Shown one piece after another: positions 55,007 through 62,760 of a stretch of DNA of 64,000 nucleotides. The stretch lies in the NCBI RefSeq assembly GCF_030687395.1, contig NZ_CP117430.1, forward strand, positions 2,294,001 to 2,358,000, in the 5' to 3' direction. A program made the position numbers and the translations under genes. The DNA is from Pseudomonas wuhanensis (lineage in GTDB: Bacteria; Pseudomonadota; Gammaproteobacteria; Pseudomonadales; Pseudomonadaceae). Within the stretch, counting starts at the first letter, position 1. Each line of letters starts with the position of its first letter. The notes below the pieces were generated by a model that saw only the letters and a program-made list of their open reading frames with translations, searched no databases and was not told the origin of the DNA.

Positions 55007-55651
55007 TCATCTCGCTGACTGTACGGGTAACCCAAGCGCCACCAGTTCTTCGCGCAATTGTTCCGGGCTGAAGAACTGAACCGCATGAAATCCCTCCCGG
55101 CGTGCACCTTCAATATTCGGCGCATGATCATCGATGAACACCGCGCGGCGGCTATCAACGTCGAACCGCGATAGCAGCAACTGAAAAATCTCCGGCGAAG
55201 GCTTGATTATGCCCTCGGCACCCGACACCAGGATGCCTTCGAATTTCTGTAAGAACTCAAAGCGCTCACGGGCAATCGGAAAGGTTTCGGCGGACCAGTT
55301 GGTCAGAGCCAACAACCGCATGCCTTTGGCGTGCAGTTCATCGAGGATGTGCACCGTCTCTTCGATGGCCCCATCGAGCATTTCTTCCCAGCGCTCGCGG
55401 TAGGCGCGAATCAATACCTCCTGGGAGGGATGTCGGGCGATGGCTTCCTCAATCGCCACCTGCCAGGTTCTGCCTTGGTCCTGTTGTTCGTTCCAGGCGG
55501 TGTGGCAGACCTCTGAGAGGAATGTTTCCATGGCCTCAAGGTCTTCACCGAACAACTTTCGGTAAAGGTTTCTGGGGTTCCAGCGGATAAGGACATTGCC
55601 AAGATCGAACACAACGGTGTCAATGGGGGCAGGGTGGTGCGCAGCGCTCAT
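55007..55651 (-). CDS. HAD-IA family phosphatase
   Basis: This 214-residue HAD hydrolase has motif I VVFDLGNVLIRWNP (nucleophile Asp), motif II LLALTNWSAET, motif III IIKPSPEIF (Lys) and motif IV VFIDDHAPNIEGARREG, which closely resembles YihX-type phosphatases acting on sugar-1-phosphates. The substrate is not fixed. AGGAGGAAAAAC precedes ATG 55651. Confidence 0.9.
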   Translation of the reverse strand: MSAAHHPAPIDTVVFDLGNVLIRWNPRNLYRKLFGEDLEAMETFLSEVCHTAWNEQQDQGRTWQVAIEEAIARHPSQEVLIRAYRERWEEMLDGAIEETVHILDELHAKGMRLLALTNWSAETFPIARERFEFLQKFEGILVSGAEGIIKPSPEIFQLLLSRFDVDSRRAVFIDDHAPNIEGARREGFHAVQFFSPEQLREELVALGLPVQSAR

Positions 55652-55883
55652 GTTTTTCCTCCTTGGGTAAACGGGCCGGGGCGGCGCGGCAGCCGATATC
55701 GAAGTGTTCGATAGGCTCCTGAGGTTTTTCATCCTAGCAGAGAGGGTTTTCGTATTTCACTCGCGGGGGTAAATCGGTCTCTGTAAACCTGGCGCAATTG
55801 CCCCACACAACCCCGTAGACTAAGCTCACAAAGAATAAGGGTTTTGGGCCTCTGCCCATGCCTTACCCTCTCAGGACTCGCTT

Positions 55884-57455
55884 TTGCCTATCCCCATTCC
55901 CGATCCGCACCCCGCGCCCGAGGGGGCCTTGAAGCGGCTGCCCCTGCTCAAAGCTGCGGCGCTGTTCATTGCTGCCGTGTGCCTGTGCCTTTGTGGTCTG
56001 CTTTATCTGCAACTGGAGCAGTCGCGTCGGCACGATCTGGCGTTGGCCGAGGTGTCTTCGTCGAACCTGACCCGGGCCATGGCGCAGCAGGCCGAAGACA
56101 CGTTCATGAAGGCCGATCTGGTGCTGACCAGTCTGGTGGACTGGATTCAGGCTGAGGGTTTCGACGCTGTCCAGACGCCACGCTTGCAGAAAACCTTCGC
56201 GCGGCGGGTGCAGGCGCTGCATCAATTGCACGGGATATTTCTGTTTGACAAGCAGGGGCAATGGATCGTGACGTCGTCCGAAAATCTGCCCCGTGGCCCA
56301 GGTGTAGCGGACCGCGAATACTTCAGGTTTCACCAGCAGAACGTATCGTCCCTGGCACACATCGGACCGGCGATTCGCAGTCGGGAGAATGGCGAATGGA
56401 TCATTCCGGTTTCCAGGCGAGTGAACGACCAGGACGGCAATTTCCAGGGTGTGTTGCTGGCCGGGATCAAGATGTCGTACTTCGATCAGTTCTTCAAAAG
56501 CTTCAGCATCGATGACAACGGCGCGATGTTTTTGGCATTGACCGATGGAACACTGCTGGCGCGACGGCCGTTTGTGGAATCGCAGATCGGCACATCATTG
56601 GCGCAGGGTGAGATCTTTAAAGCGCTCTTGCCCGGCGCGACATCGGGCAACGCCATGATCAGTTCGGTGGTGGATGGCATCGTCCGGTTGTATGGCTACC
56701 GTCAGCTCGATGCCTATCCTGTGTTGGTCGCGGCGGCATCTTCCGAAGACGCGATCTTCAAGGACTGGTACGACACGGCGATTCGATCCAGTGTGATCGT
56801 CGCCCTGGTTGTCCTCGGTGTGGGATTGTTCGGTTGGGTGTTCATTCATCAGGTGCGCGCGGGCGAGCGCATTGAGGCGGATTTACGCGAGGCGCAGAAA
56901 ACCCTGGAATTGATCGCCACCCACGACAGCCTGACCGGGTTGGCCAACCGTCGATTGTTCGAGCGGGCGCTGGAGATCGAGTTCGGGCGCGGAGCCCGGC
57001 GGTCGAGTCCGCTGGGCCTGATCATGCTCGATATCGATTATTTCAAGCGCTATAACGACACCTACGGTCATGTGGCGGGGGACCATTGCCTGGCCGAAGT
57101 GGCGCGGGCACTGAAGAATTGCTGCCACCGCAGTGCCGATCTGGCGGTGCGCTACGGCGGTGAAGAGTTTGCGGTGTTGCTGCCCGACACCGACATCCAG
57201 GGTGCGCTGACGATCGCCGAGCAGATCCGCCGCAGCGTCATGGACAAGAACATCATCCACAGTGGCTCACCCACGGGCTACGTGACGGTCAGCCTTGGCT
57301 GTTATTCGTTTGTGCCGACAGGGCACGACAGTACCGAAATGTTGATCAAACGCGCGGATGCGGCGTTGTACCAGGCCAAGCATTCGGGGCGAAATCGTTC
57401 GGCGGTATTGTCCATGGAAGGAGGTGTCGAAGCGCTGATGCGCTCGGACCGCTAA
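55884..57455 (+). CDS. Membrane diguanylate cyclase with dCache sensor
   Basis: This 523-residue c-di-GMP synthase has TM1 (AAALFIAAVCLCLCGLLYL), a periplasmic dCache domain of about 240 residues, TM2 (SVIVALVVLGVGLFGWVFI) and a C-terminal GGDEF domain. The active site is GGEEF (425-429), with the inhibitory I-site RSAD (416-419). Start TTG 55884 is inferred (AGGA 8 nt upstream, no nearer ATG before TM1). Product-inhibited synthase activity is expected. Confidence 0.92.
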   Translation: MPIPIPDPHPAPEGALKRLPLLKAAALFIAAVCLCLCGLLYLQLEQSRRHDLALAEVSSSNLTRAMAQQAEDTFMKADLVLTSLVDWIQAEGFDAVQTPRLQKTFARRVQALHQLHGIFLFDKQGQWIVTSSENLPRGPGVADREYFRFHQQNVSSLAHIGPAIRSRENGEWIIPVSRRVNDQDGNFQGVLLAGIKMSYFDQFFKSFSIDDNGAMFLALTDGTLLARRPFVESQIGTSLAQGEIFKALLPGATSGNAMISSVVDGIVRLYGYRQLDAYPVLVAAASSEDAIFKDWYDTAIRSSVIVALVVLGVGLFGWVFIHQVRAGERIEADLREAQKTLELIATHDSLTGLANRRLFERALEIEFGRGARRSSPLGLIMLDIDYFKRYNDTYGHVAGDHCLAEVARALKNCCHRSADLAVRYGGEEFAVLLPDTDIQGALTIAEQIRRSVMDKNIIHSGSPTGYVTVSLGCYSFVPTGHDSTEMLIKRADAALYQAKHSGRNRSAVLSMEGGVEALMRSDR

Positions 57456-57480
57456 TGCTAGTCAGTTAAGTGCAATCCAT

Positions 57481-57568
57481 GTGGGAGCGGGCTTGCTCGC
57501 GAAGCCGGCGGCACAGTCAACATCGATGTCGCCCGACACACCGCTTTCGCGAGCAAGCCCGCTCCCAC
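57481..57568. repeat. REP doublet (REPIN)
   Basis: Perfect 23-base inverted arms (57481-57503 and 57546-57568; core GTGGGAGCGGGCTTGCTCGC) lie between the two c-di-GMP genes. Confidence 0.93.
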
Positions 57569-57759
57569 AGGTTTTGCACGTTAACTGATCGATGGCATAG
57601 CCATGTGTTCGGTTTTTTAAGTGCGGCAATGACTTGCGTTATTCAGGGGCGGCGACCGAGCATGGCTGCTATGGTCAGTGGAGAGCCTGGCTGTCATGAC
57701 GACAGACCAGACCCCGCCGGCCTCACCCGATAAGGCGATCGATTGACAGGAACAAGTGC

Positions 57760-60330
57760 ATGGATTTGACTTCCATTACCACCGCTGCACCTGCGCGTCA
57801 TACACCGATTACCCGCAACCTGATGTTCGTCATCGGCCTGCTGTTTGTCGTTGGGGTATTGATCGCGTTGGTGGCCCTGTTCAGCATTGCCGCACGGCTC
57901 GATGCTCAGGATCTGAACAAAACCACGTTCTACACGCAACGCGCACTTGAGAACCGCATCACCGCCTCGAAAAACTACATTGCCAGTTACGCCAACTGGA
58001 CGACCGCCTACGACCATCTGAACGACAAGGTTGATGTGCAGTGGGCCTACGTCGAGCAGAACATGGGTAAAACCCTGTTCACCATCGATCACTACGACGG
58101 GGTTTTTGTGATTGATGGTCAGCGAACCAAATACGCCACGGTGCGCGGGCTGCTGGTTCAGGATCAAGCGACAACCTATCTGTCGACCTCGATGGCGACG
58201 CTGATAGACGAGGTTCAAAGCCAGGAGAGCCTCATCGAGGCGGTCAGCCGGTACACCTTGTTCGAAGGCAAACCGGCGCTGTTGACGGCAGCCGCGATCG
58301 TGCCCAATGACGAACGCCCGGCGGTCGATCCCAAGAGCACCTCAGTGCTGATATATGTCGATCAATTGAATTCTGAAAAGCTCAACGCCTTGAACACCGA
58401 TTACGGTTTGCATGACTTGAGCCTGACGGCCGACGACGCCATTGTTCCCGGTCAGCCAGCCGTCGCTCTGACAGGCACGGGTTACAGCCTGGTCTCCCGG
58501 CTTGAGCAGCCGGGCCACCAATTGCTCTGGTCGCTGCTGCCGCCGCTGGGCGGAGCGCTGTTGATTCTGGCGTTGTTGACCGCTTACTTCTTTCGTTATG
58601 TCCTGCGCACGTCCGGGCATGTGGATGCCAGTTATACCAGCCTCGATTTGTCGAACCAGGCGCTGGAAGCCAGTGAAGAACGTTTTCGTGCGGTGGCCGA
58701 AGCCGCGTCCGACTGGATCTGGGAAATCGACGACCAGCACTGCATCACTTATCTGTCGGGGCGTTTCAGCACCGTCACCGGATTTTCCGATCAACAATGG
58801 CTGGGGCAGAACATCGAGCAACTGCTCAATTGCGATACCACGCCCTTGTCGCTGTGGCTGAATAAACTCGATGAAGAGCAAGCCGTCAGCCACTTGCGCT
58901 GCTCCTACCGCGATCAGTCGGGGCAGCAGCGGGTGTGCCGGGTGTCGGCGCGACCGATCCAGCGCAAGGGCGCGGTACTGGGGTTTCGCGGGACGGCCAG
59001 CGACATCACCGATGAAGTCGCCGCCCATGCGCAGATCCAGCATCTGTCGATGCACGACGCACTGACTGGCTTGCCAAACCGCAACAAACTGGCGCGCTAC
59101 CTCGAAGACGCGTTGGCACTGAAAGAGCAATCGGTGGCGTTGACGTTGTTGATGATCGACCTGGATAACTTCAAGCCGATCAACGATTCCCTCGGCCATC
59201 CGGCCGGCGATGCGGTATTGCTGGAAGTGGCGATTCGTTTGCGCGAGTGCACGCGGGACATCGATCTGGTTGCCCGATTGGGTGGCGACGAGTTCGTGCT
59301 GGTACTCCACGGCATGGACAGCCATGCGGAAATCGACCGGTTTTGCGAGCGCTTGCTCGACAGCCTGCATCAACCGATCCATTACGATCACCACACGCTG
59401 CACATCGGTGCGAGCATCGGTATCGCCTTGAGTCGGCGCCAGGGGCATCTTCCGGATGAGCTGATTCGCTGTGCCGATATCGCGTTGTATCAGGCCAAGT
59501 CCAATGGCAAGAAGACGTGGTGCTACTTTGCGGCGCACATGAACGATCAGATCCAGCACCGCCGACAACTGGAAAGCGACCTGCGTCAGGCGATCAAGAA
59601 CAACGAATTCGTGATGCATTACCAGCCGCGTTATCACGTCGATGGCAAGCAGATCGTCTCGGTCGAAGCGCTGCTGCGCTGGCAGCATCCGGTGCAAGGC
59701 TTGTTGAACCCCGACGCGTTTATTCCATTGGCCGAGCAGACCGATCTGATCGTGCCATTAGGGCGCTGGGTGTTGCGCGAGGCGTGCGCGACGGCCTTGA
59801 CCTGGCCTGGTGCGATGATGGTGTCGGTCAACTTGTCGCCGGTGCAGTTTGCTCGTAGCGATGTGATCGAGGATGTCCGGGAGGCGTTGATCCAGAGCCG
59901 ATTGCCCGCCAGTCGGCTGGAACTGGAGATCACTGAAAACGTGATGCTCATCGACGTCGACGGCGCCCTGGCGACCATGAATGCGCTCAAGGAGTTGGGC
60001 GTGCGGTTGAACATGGACGACTTCGGTACCGGTTATTCTTCGCTGGGTTACCTGCGCACGTATCCGTTCGACGGGATCAAGATCGACAAGCGCTTCATTG
60101 CGTCCATGAGCAACGGCAGCAACGACCGTGCCGTGGTGCAGGCGATCATCAACCTGGGCAAAGCCATGGGGCTGACCGTGACCGCGGAAGGTGTCGAGAC
60201 GCTGGAGCAACTGGACTTCCTGATCTCGGACCAGTGCCATGAAGTGCAGGGGTTCTACCTCAGTCGCCCGGTGGACAGGTATGCACTGCTGCCGTTGCTC
60301 AAGGCATCATGGGACGATCATCCGCTGTAA
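57760..60330 (+). CDS. CHASE4-PAS-GGDEF-EAL c-di-GMP enzyme
   Basis: This 856-residue dual-domain protein has TM1 (LMFVIGLLFVVGVLIALVAL), a periplasmic CHASE4-like sensor (about residues 45-240), TM2 (GGALLILALLTAYFF), PAS (about 300-420), GGDEF (GGDEF 508-512 with I-site RDID before it) and EAL (SVEALLRWQHP, E636-L638; DDFGTGYSSLGYL). Both catalytic motifs are intact, so it may make or degrade c-di-GMP depending on signal. AGGAACAAGTGC precedes the start. Confidence 0.92.
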   Translation: MDLTSITTAAPARHTPITRNLMFVIGLLFVVGVLIALVALFSIAARLDAQDLNKTTFYTQRALENRITASKNYIASYANWTTAYDHLNDKVDVQWAYVEQNMGKTLFTIDHYDGVFVIDGQRTKYATVRGLLVQDQATTYLSTSMATLIDEVQSQESLIEAVSRYTLFEGKPALLTAAAIVPNDERPAVDPKSTSVLIYVDQLNSEKLNALNTDYGLHDLSLTADDAIVPGQPAVALTGTGYSLVSRLEQPGHQLLWSLLPPLGGALLILALLTAYFFRYVLRTSGHVDASYTSLDLSNQALEASEERFRAVAEAASDWIWEIDDQHCITYLSGRFSTVTGFSDQQWLGQNIEQLLNCDTTPLSLWLNKLDEEQAVSHLRCSYRDQSGQQRVCRVSARPIQRKGAVLGFRGTASDITDEVAAHAQIQHLSMHDALTGLPNRNKLARYLEDALALKEQSVALTLLMIDLDNFKPINDSLGHPAGDAVLLEVAIRLRECTRDIDLVARLGGDEFVLVLHGMDSHAEIDRFCERLLDSLHQPIHYDHHTLHIGASIGIALSRRQGHLPDELIRCADIALYQAKSNGKKTWCYFAAHMNDQIQHRRQLESDLRQAIKNNEFVMHYQPRYHVDGKQIVSVEALLRWQHPVQGLLNPDAFIPLAEQTDLIVPLGRWVLREACATALTWPGAMMVSVNLSPVQFARSDVIEDVREALIQSRLPASRLELEITENVMLIDVDGALATMNALKELGVRLNMDDFGTGYSSLGYLRTYPFDGIKIDKRFIASMSNGSNDRAVVQAIINLGKAMGLTVTAEGVETLEQLDFLISDQCHEVQGFYLSRPVDRYALLPLLKASWDDHPL

Positions 60331-60430
60331 GTCTCGCGCCTTTAGTCGCCTGTTTCGCTCGCCGCGGCAACTGCCGTGGCGCACCCCGGTCACAACTGGA
60401 TACCACCCAATCCGTTGCGAGCGTCGGATC

Positions 60431-61225
60431 ATGAAGAACCTGAAAATTGCCACCTTCAACGTCAACGGCATGCGCGCCCGCTTGCCGAATTTACTGGCTT
60501 GGCTTACGCGGGAGCAGCCAGACATCGCCTGCTTGCAAGAACTCAAGTCGGTCGACGGCGCATTCCCCGTCGCCGAACTGGAGGCGGCCGGGTATGGCGC
60601 CGTCTGGCACGGCCAGGTGTCGTGGAACGGGGTGGCGATTCTGGCGCGCGATGCGCAACCGCTGGAGAGCCGGCGCGGCTTGCCGGGTGATGACAGCGAT
60701 ACCCATAGCCGCTACGTGGAAGCTGCCGTGCACGGGGTTCTGGTGGGCTGTCTGTACCTGCCCAATGGCAATCCGCAGCCAGGGCCGAAGTTTGATTACA
60801 AACTGGCGTGGTTCGAGCGGCTGATCTCGCACGCCAAGGACCTGCAGAGCAGCGACCATCCGGTGGTGCTGGCCGGCGATTACAACGTGGTGCCCACCGA
60901 TCTGGACATCTACAACCCGCGCTCCTGGCTCAAGGATGCGCTGCTGCAACCTGAGAGTCGCGCGTGTTATCAGCGGCTGCTGGACCAGGGATGGACCGAT
61001 TCCCTGCGTTATCTGTATCCAGAGGAGCGGATCTACACCTTCTGGGATTATTTCCGGCAGCACTGGCAGAAAAACTCGGGGTTGCGCATCGATCATCTGC
61101 TGCTCAACCCGGCACTGAGTCCTTACCTGCAAGAGGCTGGCGTCGATGCCTGGGTTCGCAACGAACCTCATGCCAGCGATCATGCGCCGACATGGATTCG
61201 ATTGGGTTCGCGCAAGCGGCGATAG
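60431..61225 (+). CDS. xthA: Exodeoxyribonuclease III
   Basis: This 264-residue Mg-dependent AP endonuclease and 3'-5' exonuclease belongs to the EEP superfamily. It has IATFNVNGMRARL, the metal Glu in LQELKSVDG, the GDYNVVPTDLDI catalytic Asp/Asn, and the terminal SDHAPTWI. It acts in base excision repair. ATG 60431 (MKNLKIATFNVNG) is the evident start, 100 nt after the c-di-GMP gene. P. aeruginosa has a second, distinct ExoIII, so paralogy is possible. Confidence 0.95.
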   Translation: MKNLKIATFNVNGMRARLPNLLAWLTREQPDIACLQELKSVDGAFPVAELEAAGYGAVWHGQVSWNGVAILARDAQPLESRRGLPGDDSDTHSRYVEAAVHGVLVGCLYLPNGNPQPGPKFDYKLAWFERLISHAKDLQSSDHPVVLAGDYNVVPTDLDIYNPRSWLKDALLQPESRACYQRLLDQGWTDSLRYLYPEERIYTFWDYFRQHWQKNSGLRIDHLLLNPALSPYLQEAGVDAWVRNEPHASDHAPTWIRLGSRKRR

Positions 61226-61338
61226 TCTTGGCGCGTGCGGCGATTGGCTAAATCAATTGTCAGTCCGACCGTGTTATCCCTTATACATGGCGCCCATCGG
61301 CGGAGCGATCCGCGGACCTCTGCATAAAGGATTGAGCG

Positions 61339-62178
61339 ATGAGCGAGACACGACTGACAAATCTTGCGCTGTACCTGCAACGCCTGGGCTTCGATGCGCC
61401 CCCGGCGCCGACCCTGGAAACCCTGCGCCAACTGCAACTGCGCCACACGGGTGTTTTCCCGTTCGAAAACCTCACCACGTTATTGGGCAAGCCGGTGCTC
61501 ATCGATCTGCCGTCCATAGAACAGAAAGTCCTGCATGACGGTCGCGGTGGCTACTGCTACGAACTCAACAACCTGTTCCTGGCCTTGCTTCAGACATTGG
61601 GCTTCGACGCACGTGGCATCACCGGTCGCGTGGTCATGGGCCAGCCTGAAGGCGCATGGACCGCCCGAACGCACCGCTTGAGTCTGGTGACCCTCGACGG
61701 CGTGCGCTACATCACCGACGTCGGCTTCGGCGGCATGGTGCCCACCGCACCGCTGATGCTGGATACCGAAGCCGAGCAGTCCACCCCTCACGAACCCTAT
61801 CGCATCGAACCGCACGCCGACGGCTATACCCTGCGTGCCAACGTCGGCGGTGAATGGCGGGCGATATACATCTTCGATCTGCAACGTCAGGAAGACATCG
61901 ATTACACCCTCGGCAACTGGTACGTATCGACCCATCCCGAATCGTCCTTCGTGAAACAACTGATGGTGGCGCGGACGGGGGAGGGATGGCGACGCACATT
62001 GATGAACGGCAGCTTTGCCATTCATCGTATGGGCGGTGAGAGCGAACGGCGGGAGGTGACGGACGCTGAGGAATTGATCGGGTTACTGGAAAGTGAATTC
62101 GGGATTCGAGTGCCGGCGCAGGATGTGTTGAAGCGGGTGCTTGAGCGGTTGATTGAGCCTGTGTCGCAGGCAAATTGA
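61339..62178 (+). CDS. Arylamine N-acetyltransferase
   Basis: This 279-residue acetyl-CoA-dependent enzyme has the Cys73-His112-Asp127 triad: Cys in GRGGYCYELNNLF, His in RTHRLSLV, Asp in ITDVGFGG. The N-terminal helices and HTGVFPFENLTTL segment are typical of NAT/NhoA. It detoxifies arylamines and hydrazines. GGATTGAGCG lies before ATG 61339. Confidence 0.95.
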   Translation: MSETRLTNLALYLQRLGFDAPPAPTLETLRQLQLRHTGVFPFENLTTLLGKPVLIDLPSIEQKVLHDGRGGYCYELNNLFLALLQTLGFDARGITGRVVMGQPEGAWTARTHRLSLVTLDGVRYITDVGFGGMVPTAPLMLDTEAEQSTPHEPYRIEPHADGYTLRANVGGEWRAIYIFDLQRQEDIDYTLGNWYVSTHPESSFVKQLMVARTGEGWRRTLMNGSFAIHRMGGESERREVTDAEELIGLLESEFGIRVPAQDVLKRVLERLIEPVSQAN

Positions 62179-62184
62179 GCACCA

Positions 62185-62226
62185 CGCAAAGGGGCGGATT
62201 TGATCAGTTCGTCCCCTTTGCTTTTG
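62185..62226 (+). terminator. Probable terminator after the NAT gene
   Basis: GCAAAGGGG ... CCCCTTTGC forms a 9-bp stem (the inner loop is about 15 nt and partly paired), followed by TTTT. It lies between the convergent NAT and RHH genes. Confidence 0.7.
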
Positions 62227-62259
62227 GTCGATCCAGGCGTGGGTGTTTTGGTTTTGTGG

Positions 62260-62526
62260 CTAGGATCGAACTTCAAGCTCCATCACGTGATGGATTTCGC
62301 TGAGGGCCTCTGACAACTTTTTCTCCAGGCTTTTCAGCTCGGAGGCGGTGATGCCTTTTTTGAAATGCCCGACATTTGTAACAGCAGCGTTCTGATCGGG
62401 CTTCGCCACTTTGCCTTTATCGCTGAGCAATGCCTGGCGCAGGGTATTGTTGATCACCGTCTGGTAGCCATACCCCTCGCTTTCCGCCAGAGCGCGCGCG
62501 GTCTCTATGACGACATCATCAAGCAT
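62260..62526 (-). CDS. BrnA/CopG-like ribbon-helix-helix protein, possibly 5' shortened
   Basis: This 88-residue protein is similar to the C-terminal part of BrnA-type antitoxins (MLDDVVIETARALAESEGYGYQTVINNTLRQAL), with a coiled-coil tail ELKSLEKKLSEALSEIH. The open frame continues upstream for 15 codons (ends PRF before the Met) to a TAA, with no earlier start. The beta-strand that normally begins an RHH fold may therefore be partly lost. No BrnT toxin gene adjoins. It is probably an orphan. Confidence 0.5.
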   Translation of the reverse strand: MLDDVVIETARALAESEGYGYQTVINNTLRQALLSDKGKVAKPDQNAAVTNVGHFKKGITASELKSLEKKLSEALSEIHHVMELEVRS

Positions 62527-62651
62527 GAAGCGAGGGGCGTCCGTGCCGGCGGTCGCTTGGAAAGCAAAAGATTAGCGGTGGGGAGGGAAAGGGGAGGAAG
62601 GGTGTATTGCAAGCGTTTTAGGTTGGAGGTGCCGTGGGCAAAAGGGCGGCA

Positions 62652-62665
62652 TGGACACATGTCCA
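62652..62665. promoter_or_regulatory. Inverted repeat upstream of the permease
   Basis: TGGACA-CA-TGTCCA is a perfect 6-bp inverted repeat. It lies 109 nt from the permease start, close to the palindrome at 62680. Confidence 0.5.
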
Positions 62666-62679
62666 TAATTTGACTGTTT

Positions 62680-62693
62680 AGTTGTATACAACT
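62680..62693. promoter_or_regulatory. Perfect 14-bp palindrome, GntR-like operator
   Basis: AGTTGTATACAACT contains TTGTATACAA, the pattern bound by GntR-family (FadR/VanR-type) repressors. A weaker copy ATTGCATACAGT is at 62715-62726. TTGACT at 62670 could be the -35. It probably controls the permease. Confidence 0.6.
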
Positions 62694-62760
62694 CTATAGA
62701 CATTTGTCCTGACTATTGCATACAGTGTGCGCACAACAAAAACCAGGGAACCCCCCAACC

